From: Apolygus lucorum
Taxonomy: Eukaryota > Arthropoda > Insecta > Hemiptera > Miridae
NCBI GenBank assembly: GCA_009739505.2
Contig: CM019176.2
Location: 53,474,924 to 53,538,923 of the forward strand
Length of the DNA: 64,000 bases
Reading direction: 5' to 3'
Positions 9,233-21,200 of the stretch are shown one piece after another. The stretch's first letter is position 1, and the number at the start of each line of letters is the position of its first letter. Position numbers and translations under genes: made by a program. The notes beneath the pieces are model-generated. The model did not search any database. It saw only the letters and a list, made by a program, of their open reading frames with translations, and had not been told where the DNA came from.

Positions 9233-12200
9233 GTAAAATCACTTCTACGTATTCTTCATTCTGATCATCAAACGTTTTGATCAAACCTTTTGTTTTTCAA
9301 GTTGCATCCCATTATTATTTTTTCCTATTTTTCACTTCATAACCACAGTAGTTCGTTGTTGGTGTTCTTCGTGAAGAGTTTGGAAGAGAACAGAGTTTTT
9401 CGAAATGTTAGGTGCCTCAAAACAACATGAGAGTAGAGAGAGACATGAATGTAGAAAGCCTTGTTTTGGCTTAGTAGGTACCTAAGATGGATAACATAGC
9501 TTCCTATAATCTCAATATCATTGCTTCGTGTGGTGATCCATTTACTTACCTATTTTAGTTCTCTAATAACGAGACACGAAGGGGAACCCCCGAGTGAGTC
9601 ACCAAACGGTAGGTAGAGTGAGGTAGGGGGCAAACACGTCATACTGACGTCACCCTCCTCTACTCTCCCTTTATCTTGTTACCTGAAGTATAAAAGGGAG
9701 GCTCAGGGCTTGCCCTTCATGCAGTTTACTTCAACAATTCACTTGATCATTTCTCCCTTCTTCGTCTCATTAGAAGCCCAAGTTCCTCAGAGCTATTGAA
9801 GCATTGTTAAAAACTCTGAATGCTTAGCAATGAATTCCGAGATTTCTATATGACCCCATTTTTCAGTTTCATGGACTCGATATATTTTGGAGTTTAGAAA
9901 ATGAATTAACGGGCATTTGCACTTCTCGGGAGTGTAAGGCTTTTGAAATTAGATCATCATTAATTTACTGAGATTATATCATTATAGTACCAACTACAGA
10001 CCCCAAACTTCGTAGACCTACTGATGTGTCGATTCAGGGGTGCAAAACTCGTAGATGTTGTTACCTCGGGATAGGGTGTTAACGAACTGTTCGAATAAGA
10101 AAGTGAATAACTATGTATTGTACATAAAACGGGCGGTAATGACAAAAATATCACAGAGTAGAGGGTTGAACGCGAATACATCATTGACTAGACAGAAGAT
10201 GGCAGATCTGGGAGGAAACCGGTTGTGAATTCTAGGCCACCCTGATTTAGTACTTTCAGGGAAATGAATTGTTTGCCGTACCTATTATGTTCTTCTATTG
10301 TAACTTAAATTACTCGTACTGGCTCTTTCCAGTTTGCAAATGGTCTTAATTTGCATCGGTAATCAGGGCAGAAGCGGGGCGGCCATGCTAGTTTGCGCCT
10401 TCTCTTTGAACGACTGCTCAGGAATGGGCGGGAGGTTCAAGCAGTTGATCTCTAATGAGCTGAAAGGAAGCTTGAGATAAGAAACTGGTCAATGATGACC
10501 GAAGCTCAAATATTAGCAGTTTTAATTTATCGCTTATTACCTGTCTGTTCAGGTCTCGACAAAAACTGGATAGATCTTATGGCCTGACACCTCAAATGGA
10601 ACTTGGCGGAAGTACATTATTACTTACCAACCATTCATAAAGCTATTTTTTTTTCGGCAGGCAGGTGAGAAAATCTTTAAGATCTATAGGTGGAGTAGGA
10701 TCTCGTAAGATACCTGGAAGGGTCCGCGTCCTCCAGGTTATGTGGGATTCAAACCCACTAAAAAAACACCTCCTTTCCCCCCCCCCCCATGTTGGAGCTC
10801 AGCCTGGAACCGTTTAGCTCATTACTTCGGGCTGAGTCCTGGGGCGTTTAATCAGTTCTGGGTGAGGGGGCGGACCAGATGCTCCCTCCTCTCTCTTTCT
10901 TAGAGCACCTTCCTTGTCAGGATGCTCTTCGTGTATTCTGCCACAGCAGTCCAGCTCCTTTCACCTTCCAGCATCCAGCATCCTTCCAGCCTCTGTTGTT
11001 GAACTCTGGGGAGCTATCTCCATCAGCTGATTTCTTTCAAGCGCCCATTTGGTGCATTTGAAGAAGGTGTGGAGCACATCATCATCTTCTTTTTTCTGGC
11101 ATTCATGAAGCTATTAGAAAATGAAGTTGTCATCATGTGCCATCTTCTTGGGAGTTCCTGTACTGATCAAATAAAAGCCTCGGATGATACTTTATATAGC
11201 TGTGTATCAACAACGGAATTTCTAACCCTGCTTTTCTTTATTCTGAAGTTTTTCATCATCTCATTTTCAATTATTGTTGAATTCGACACAATTTTCTTTT
11301 GAATTCTTCACTCACAATATATTTTTCTTTCAAACTCATCACTGTTGCTTTGCAGTCATCTTAATAATAAATGTTTATTTTGCAGATATTTTTGCACGAG
11401 CCATGATTTTATTTCCGTAAAAATGTTGTCTTTTATTATGTCTGTATACTCTTGTTACTGTTGTTTGTCATTCTGATTTTTTTTACAGACTATAGCTGCC
11501 TGATTTCTGCCGAACCACTTGTATTTTTACCCGTTTGAGTATTTTGTTGAGTGTTCCACCTTTTGTGGTTGATAAGAGCTTGTGCTTCCCCCCATCCCCT
11601 TACTGGACCCCCTCTACTGTTTCTCTTGTTTTTCCCGGTCTTGTGTGAGCGATTTCCCCAGTTGAATCCAAAAGTAACCTTTCCTTAAATCATCCAAACC
11701 TCTTATCGCTGACCAATAATGATTTCCAATTCGTGGGAATCACTTTACGGCTGATGAAATGGTTGACAACAGGTATTAGGAATCCACAAGAGTAAAATAA
11801 ACTTAGGAACGAATCTTACTGTTGTGGATGATCGTGTTGGACTTGACTTGCCTTTGTCTTTCCTGCCCCAAAAATTTGAATAGCAAACTGAGGGTCTCAG
11901 CTATCACTTACCATCGACTATTGCCTTCAGGTGAAATTCTCAAGAAATTGAATCCATTTTCTAAAAGGATTTCGTTATTACCAATGATATGGAGTATGTG
12001 GTCGAATTTCGTTGTGAAGGCCTTCCTTTATCGAAGGATTGAAAGCTCTTCCAGACCTTCTAATTGCCACTTGACGTACCAATACAAGCGTACAACAAAA
12101 CAGTTGGTGACTCTGTGTTAGCATGGATACTAAACAACCTGACACTACAGCTCTTACCAGCTGGTAACTAGTCGTCAATGTTGAACTATCATGTTCGACC

Positions 12201-15200
12201 AAATGAGTAGTACCCTTCCACAGCTGGTCCTGACATACAGCGATTACAGCATACCGACCGTGAACTTGAAAAACCATGTAGGTACCGACATTTTTGTGTT
12301 TCATTTCTGGCCTATAGGTCTACCACAGAAACTTTGCATCCCTTTGGCGCATTCTTCTGGAGAACATAGAACTAATCATCTCTTATCATCAAGCAGATTC
12401 CCACGCATAATATAATTGAGGATAATTGTTGATAGTGAGTAATAGCTGAGGTACCCAGCGTATCAAGACAACCTTGCATTGCCGCGCCAATCAGGTACTG
12501 AAGTCCACGTCATCACGGTTTTCATGAAAATTTATTTTTGGAAAGGTTCGTTTAATTCAATCGATACAAATCCAGTTATTTGGTTATTTTTTCCTTTCCC
12601 TTCTTTTTTCGATTCTCCCATTGAGAAATAGAGGTGGCTCGGATAGGGATCTAGTTGGTTTGGAGGTGTTTGATGTTACAGAAAACACCAACATCGGCTT
12701 CGAAGGTTAAAACAGGCATTCCCAGAAGCACCCCCCGCCGTACCAGTAAAACTTCAGTTCCTACTACGACCAAACAAGTAATTTTTTCTCCTTCAAAGTC
12801 AGAAAAATACTCTTTCATTTTTTAATTTCTGTTTCACGTTTAGTTTTTATTTTCTTTCTTCAACTTGTCTCGTCCTCCGCCGCTTCTTATCATTTCAATT
12901 TTTTTAATCGAACCTTTTATTTCTGTAAATCCCACGAAGCTCCTAAGATAGGTTAGTGAAAGCTAACCAGCATGCAACCTTCCTCCCGGTCGTATCCGTG
13001 TAAATTAAAATCTAGTATAACATTTCATTGGTAGAATGCATTCTGATAGCATAGAATTCCATTAGTTTTACATGGATGTACCTCCGTACGCCCCTAATTT
13101 GTCTGCATCTCAAATACCCAGCTTGAACATGTTTTTTACCTAGGTGCCTGATCCCTTTAATTTCTTAGAAATATTTAAATTATTTATTAATTTGGAGTAT
13201 TTCCCAAAATTAGTTGATTGTGCTCTAGTGATGTCCAAATTATTGTATTTCATTTGTAATTCTGAACAAATAATGGATCTGAATCGTTGAATATTGGTAT
13301 TTATTTACTCAGAACCTAATAATGACGTGCAATTTTCTTCGTTTTCAAATTTATTCAAGATTGTATAGATAGATTCTTCTAAGAACTAAAAGATAAATCC
13401 TGGCTTATAAAATACCTACTCTAATAGTGATCTCCAATATTGCTTGGAGGTAACGAAAGTCAAGTATATTTCTCAAAAAAATGTTGAGGGGAGTAGTCCG
13501 AAAATTTTTTTTTAAAAAGTCGATTTTTCCATTCTTATGTTTCAATAAAACTAAATAAAATTCTGAACAGTTTGGTAAAAATAAAATTAAAATCGGATGA
13601 CTGGTTGATGAGTTACAATTTTTTGAAAATTTTGAGAAGCTGAACTGAAAAATATCGAAAAGTTGTTAGCAAAACCTGGTTATTGATAACCTTCTGGAAG
13701 TACTTGGATTCATGGATACTAAAAAGTATAGGCACTGAACATGGAACTAAAGGAAATACTAGGGGTATTCATGGTCTGGGAGATTCGACGTCGAATAGTC
13801 GGATTTGTAGATTCGACGCTAGTCAATGCGCTCCAGCTCATTCGACGATTTACCACGGGCTGATTATAAGAATACAATTATTATCTACGTACCTTATTGG
13901 AGAATCCATCGTAACCAAGTAGAGTACAGGAGGCGAGCACTTTCGATGTAAGGACATCATCTTCAGGCCGTCGAGAGAGTACTAACAACCAAACTCATCC
14001 AAAAACGAAAAACCTCCACAGACGGATTTACTGACAACCTGAACAACAAAAGATAAAAAACAGAACACACTACCATAACTCCTTACAAACGCAAACAGCA
14101 CCCTTATGACTCCACTAACTTCCAAACAACCAAACGACCTAGGATTTCACAATTTCAAAAAATGAATAATTAGTCCCATCAACTAACCACAAATTAAACA
14201 AAAAATAAAAAGAATTGATAGAAGAAGACAAAGAAGAAGAAGATAGAAGTAGAAGTACATATAAGTAAATAATTTAGCAATAAGTTAGTTATGTAAGATA
14301 GTTAAGAAGAAGAAGATAAGTTATAAGTAGATATCTATATACATAAAACGCCAACCGTATGTATGCCAGCTGCTGATCGGGAGGGGTCGTGGGAGTGGGG
14401 AGAGTCGGCAGAATCGGTGATGGGAGGAGTTGGGGGCGGGAGGAGTTGGTGGGAATGGGTGGTGGGGAGAGTCGGAGGAATCGTTTTTGCCTGCTTTTAG
14501 TAGCCTTTTCAGCTAGTAAGTAAATAATTTAGCAATAAGTTAGTTACGTAAGATAGTTTATAATATAGTCATAGTTTAGAATAGAAAGTTTAGAATAGTC
14601 ACCACGTGGTGAATGTATAAATAGCTAATAGGATTAGTTTTATCTCTCCCTTTCACTTGACATGACAGACAAACAACCTTTCACCACGTGGTCTCGCTAC
14701 CACGAGGCCCCCTTGCCTTTCTGATCCTTTCACCTTCCTTTCACCCAGACTATATAAATATAACTGACAAACTTTAGTACTCTCTCGACTGCCTGAAGAT
14801 GATGTCATACATCGAAAGCGCTCGCCTCCTGTACTCGACTTGCTGGTTACGACGGATTCTCCAATACGGTATGTAGATAATAATTGTTTCACAGTGGTTT
14901 TCGAGGGTACTGTATCCAAATTTGAGTTCGAAAACTTAAAATCCGACGCTCCTGGAGTACTTATTTATGTGTTATATTCTATCAGGTAGCACGCTGTCAG
15001 AAGCAATCGTAAAAACCTGGTGAAAAGTCGAAGAATGGAAATTAAGTAATGAGTGAAAATTTTCAGATTGTCGATTTGTTGAAGAAATTATTAAGTACAT
15101 ACCCTAATTTCAGATATTAGTAGGTTACCGTGTGGGATAGCTGAGTCTGTTCAAACTTCAACCACTGGCTAAATGTATTCCAGAGGCCCAATCCAATTCA

Positions 15201-18200
15201 CTATTGCACAAGTCGCTAACTTATCGACCGAGTTGCTAACTGAAGCGATATGGATACATTCAACGTTGTTTCTCCTTCACTTTCCGGGAGAATATGACGA
15301 TTAAAATTCACCAGTAAAGATGAATGAGTTCTTTTTGGATTCAAGAGAAAGCAGGGAATGGATGTGAGTATTGAGGAGCATCTAGGGAGGGAAAGTGGTG
15401 AAACAGCCTGAGCGCTGCCTAGCAACAATTAGATGAACCTGCTGGAGCTAAAAACCTACGTTATCTCTTATCAGTCCACTGATGTGATGACAACTCGGTA
15501 ATATCGTTGACACATTTTACCGAGAATCCTAGTAGTTTTGCCTTGCTATTTTCCCCGGTTTTTTTGCCTGATTTCGCGAATCCCCCAGTGCAAGAATCTG
15601 GACGACGGGCTCTCCGTTTATTACCTAGCTGTGACGAAGTGCTACCCTGAACTTACTTTCATTTCATCAAATACAAAATTTGTAAGCTCTGTAGAATTGA
15701 TACCTACTTGGCGTAGTCATTTTATTGATTTTTTGATCTCACACATGATTTAAGTACCTATTGAATTTCCATTGAATTAGTTTGGTTCATCTCTCGAGAC
15801 AGCAAAACACAGTAGTAAACATCCGCGAAGCTCACTCCCACCTCATCAATTCGTTCTACGGAACCCGGCTTTAGGAATTTCCTACACTACATTGGGCGAC
15901 TGATAAGAGAGATAACGTATGTTTTGAGCTCCGGAAGGTTAATCTAATCGTCGCCAGGCAGCGCTCAGGCCGTTCCACCACTCTCTCTCCCTAGATGCTC
16001 CTTGAGTATTGGGTATATTTGTGACCCCCTCTGTAAACATCAAAAATTCAAAATTTTAATAATATTCAATGCTTTCGACATTTTATGTCTTTTTTTTTGG
16101 CACACAAACGAAAAAAGCGTTAAGAAAATGCGTTACAATTGGGAGCTGCCGAGTGGGTGGGCTGGGTAGTTGTTGGTGAATAAATGTAGATAGAGGATGG
16201 TCCCCTATGAATTGGAAGGTGGTCTCAGAAAGTGAAACATAAAATGTCCCAATGTGTTGCAGACTCGTATGCAAGCGTTTTTATGTCTTTACTTTGGCAC
16301 ATAAACAAAAAAGCGTTACAGTTAGTTTTTTTTATGATTTAAAAAAAGTTTAGACATTAAAATGTAGGTAGCAATATAGTTGTGTGAGTACTTTTTGGAA
16401 TCAGGGCGATTTGGGTGTTCATAATCTGGTAGTATTAAGTTTTTTAACTTCACGCCAAACATACAGTATGGTATGCAGAAAATAAATCCGAACTGGGAAA
16501 CAACACTGTTGCTTCGCAAAGCGACTTTGAGCGCATATAGTGAATTGAAATAAGGTCCCTGGTCTCTCAGGTAATCTCTCCAACCTTTAAAAATCAATTG
16601 AATATCAACTTTTATGTCAAGGTTTATTTCTTGGCATCCAATGATCTACCTATGAAATGTTATATTTACCTTATCTCTATGTTTCAATGCATGTCCGTGC
16701 ATTTAATAATGATAATACTAGTGTCTGGTAGCGGGTCCGTGTTTATACTTCTGTACAAAACCATTTCATTATCGCGTTTGCTTCTAAATTGATTAATCAG
16801 TAAAACCTTTCTAATCCTAAGTTATGCCAATATTCCCTGATATAACTTTGAATCACGTGCAAAGCAACCTCCACTTACTTATATGTTAAACTCAATTTGT
16901 TCCTCACTAGCAGACACTACAAAAACTATACCTATTTATCCAGTGTAATACAGGGTGGTTAAACGAACTAGGGTGGATTTTAAAACATCACAACGTAGTA
17001 ATTTATGACATACTTCAAAGGGCCGAAGGAGGTTCTCCATTTGGGTTGTCGTGGTGCCGTCTTGCCATTGAGAAGTTGTTGATGAGGGGCTCCCAACTGG
17101 TGCTGCAGTGGGTTCCCTCACATTGCCAAATAGGGGGAAATGAAAAAGCAGATGCGTTGTCCAAAAAAGGGTCACTCTTGCCGCAGCCAGATGCTCCTCA
17201 CCCTTACAGCACAGCCAAACGCCTGGTCGATGCCAAGATACAGTCAATAGCTCGAGAAGGCCATGAGAGCAGCAGCTGGAAAGCAATGGGCCACCCTACT
17301 GAACAATCCCATACCTATAACACTGCCCAGAAGGCAAAGTGTGGCTTGTTTCAGGATTCAGACTGGGCATGACTTCCTGGCCAAGCATCTAAACAGACTG
17401 TCTATGACAGTCCAATCTGTACACTTTGCCCCTTCGAAGATATGACATCCCAGCATTTAGACACATGTCCTGCACTGCAATACATAAGAGAACAGATTGG
17501 AGACGACGAAACCATCTGGTATAGGAAAGCAAATATTTATTGGGCTGCGCGTGAACGAATGGCTGCAGAGCCTCTTATACGGCGTAATTAATAAAAAAGG
17601 TTGTCATGGGATGTCGATTTTTTTTAGGTGGAAACCTTTTATTTACCTTTAAACAATCGTGAAGAGTGGAAATTTTGTTTGTCACTTTAACATAACATCA
17701 GCCATGTGGCGGCCATTGGCATCTATGCGTTTCTGAACCCTCTCCTCGTAGCTCCTCATGACCTCGCCCAATGTGTGCCGTGAGATGTTCTGAGCTTCCG
17801 TGATGATGGCGTCTTTCAGTTGTTCCAGAGGTCTTGATTTCTCTTTATGAACCCTTACATTAGGACATCCCCATAGAAAAAAGTCGCAAGTGGAAAGAGC
17901 GGGGGGTGGAGAAGAAATGTCACCTCTAGATTGCATCCTCTCACAAAACTCTGTACGCTAGTCAAAATCACTTTCGAGCAGTTGCTGACACCCTACCTTC
18001 TTGTATACGAAATTTCAAATCATTTACCAAACTGCGATGCACAGTTGACCGATGGAGATTGAGACTGGCAGGACGAAGTCTATCAGAGTGGTTTGGACTT
18101 GGAGGGCAGCGACCCGGACTCTCAACATTTTCTGGCGTGCGCGCTGTTCTGTTCCCACCACTTTTTTTTTTCAAAACATTGCCCGTTTCTTTGAAGTTAG

Positions 18201-21200
18201 TAACCCTCCAAAGTATTTTGTCGCGATTGAGGATGACTCTGCGAGGTGATATTATTGAAGAAATATTGCTCTGGTTTTATTCATAAACCCACAGGTGTTT
18301 TTTAATCATCACGTGATCAAGTGCCCCGAAAAAGTTTTTTCTAATTGTCTTGTAAAATCTTTATGTATGTCAATACAAGTATTTTGTGCCGTTTCACTAT
18401 CGTCCATTATTACGTGAAGTCTTACTCTGCTAACTTCAATTGGTTATGGGACCAGACAACGTGAGAAAGAAGAGGAGGCACTGTTTTAAACACCGCTTCG
18501 GAAAGAAAAAGAAATGATGAGTGAAACGGAGGTAAAGCTTGACAAGTTGAGGAATGCGACAGAATGGCCGACATGGAAGTTCCAGATATCGGTGATCCTA
18601 AATTCGATGGAGGTTGAAGGGAAAAATTTATTGGAAATCGTGACCACTCCCAGACCAACGGTAGATCAAGTTGGGGCCGCAGGAGATGCAGTAGTTCCGG
18701 GTGCTGACTTGAACGCATGGAAAAAGGCAGATAGCAAGGCTCAAAGGATCATTGTGACCTCTATTCACACCACGCTCATGACCCATATAATGACATGCAC
18801 TTCATCCAAAGAAATGTGGGATAGATTGTCAAGCGTTTTTGAGCACAGATCAGAAGCAGCAATTCATATGGAGCACCAAAAGTTCTATGAATATAAGAAA
18901 AAGTCAAGTGATTCCATCAGTGAACATGTTGCAAAGGTTGAAGAAATATGCCACAGACTTGCAATTTTGGGAGAACCAGTGACAGATAGTGCCAAAATTA
19001 CGAAAATTCTGATGACCCTTCCTGCGTCCTATAATCATTTCTTTTCAGCTTGGGAATCAACTCCTAAGGATTTAAGGACAGTGTCGAACTTGACGACTAG
19101 ACTAATCACTGAAGAAAGTCGAATCATCTCACAGCAGAAAAGTCCAGATAGTGAAGCTGCTTTTACAGCAAAGCAAAGGTGGTACAAGAATGTTGATGAA
19201 AAGTTTCAAAATAGCAACTGGAAAAAAGAATGTTTCATCTGCAAGAAAGATGACCACTTCAAAAAGGACTGTCCACAATATTGGAGAAATCGTCAAAACC
19301 AGGACAAATCTGGTAATGACGAAAGAAAAAGAGGAACAGGATCGGCATTCGTCACATGCTTAGCTGAAATGACTGACTTTTCCGACAAAAATGGTTGGTA
19401 CGTGGATTCTGGAGCTAGCCATCATATGAGTTCCAGAAGGGAATGGTTCGGAGGGTTTGAACAACTGCCAGACAAAATACCTGTTATATTGGGAAATGGC
19501 CAGATCATTCATGCAGAGGGAAGGGGGTTTATAAACATTGAAGCATATGGGAATGGCAAATGGACGGAGAGACACTTAGCCGGTGTTTTGTATGTTCCCG
19601 GACTTGCGGTAAATTTGTTCTCAACAGGTTCGGCTTTAGATAAGGGGTTGAGAATGTTTGCTGACAGAGATTCTTGCGAATTCAAGCTAAATGGTGAGGT
19701 TGTAGCTATTGGTCTCAGAAAAAACTCGTTGTACAAATTGAAATTTAAAGTCAAGAAATCTGAATATGACGAAGACAGCAATGATGACGAGCAGCTTGAA
19801 CAAGGATGTGCACTGCAAGCAGAAGATGTTGGAGTTTGGCATCAGCGCATGTGTCATCAAAACGTAAAACACGTAAAAGATGTGTTGAATAAAAATAATA
19901 TCAAGTACAAAGATGATATAAGTGGTTGTGAAGATTGTGCGGTAGGTAAGCATCCACGCCAACCGTTTCCAATCAGTGAGACAAACACAAAGAAACCTGG
20001 AGAAATTATACACTCAGATTTGGCTGGACCGATGGAAGAAGTCTCTCTTGGGGGTTCTAGATATTTTCTTCTATTCAAAGATGACTTCAGTCGTTTCAAA
20101 GAGGTTTTCTTCCTGTCAACCAAAAGTGAAGTAGCTGAAAAACTCAACATTTTTCTGAAACGATTTCAAAATCTATTCTGCAGGGACATCAACGTTCTCA
20201 GAACTGACAATGGTTTAGAGTACGTGAATCAAGAAGTAAAGAATCTTCTGGACGAGAGGGGAATACGACACCAGAGAACTGTGCGGTACACACCGCAACA
20301 GAATGGAGCTGTGGAACGTGAAATCAGAACAATAGTAGAAGCTGCAAGGACGTTATTGTACGCAAAAGATTTGCCTATCAAGTTTTGGGCAGAAGCTGTT
20401 AATACTGCAGTATATGTGTTGAACAGAACCGGAACAAGTTCAAAGCTCAACGTTTCACCGTTTGAGCTGTGGTACAACAAGAAACCAGTGTTGAGTCATC
20501 TCAGGGTATTCGGATCAGAGGTGTTCGTACATGTTCCCAAGCAAAGACGGAAAAAGTGGGACAAGAAAAGTGAAAAGGGTTACTTTGTTGGATATAGTGA
20601 GACTGTGAAAGGTTACCGAGTATGGTTAGAAAATGAAGGGATAGTGTCGAGTAGAGATGTGATATTTCAGGAAGACAAGAAGTGTAAAAACACGGAAATG
20701 GTTGAGAAAACTGAAAAAGTCGTGATGAGGTTTTTCGAGAGAGAAGGTCAACAATTGAATACAAATGAAAACGAAGAAGATCCTGATCGAAGAGGAGAGC
20801 AAAACCAAGTGCTACATGAAAATGATGAAAGCGAAGCGGTAGAACCTCGATATGACCTAAGGGATAGGGCTGCTATTCAACCTCCTTTGAGATATCAAGC
20901 ATTAGCAGCAACTACTGCTGTGAGTACTCACGAGAGTTTTGAACCGCATACTTACAGAGAAGCTGTAAGTTGTGATGAAGCCGATAAGTGGAAAGTAGCA
21001 ATGGATGAGGAAATGGATGCGTTGAAAGAAAACCAAACATGGAAACTGATGGATCTCCCTGACGGTCGAGAACCTTTGGATAACCGTTGGGTGTTCAAGA
21101 TAAAAAGGAAAGCAGATGGTACTCCTGATCGTTACAAAGCTCGATTAGTAGTCCGAGGATTTACGCAGCAATATGGGGTAGACTACGAACAAACATTTAG

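Noticed and set aside
10744..10830. tRNA-like T-arm on the minus strand (GTGGGTTTGAATCCCAC)
   Set aside because: The T-arm is good, but a C-run and A-run sit where the anticodon and D arms should be, and no acceptor stem forms; at most a SINE relic.
16936..17286. 116-codon minus frame
   Set aside because: It is the antisense of the RNase H fragment and the TIR tip.
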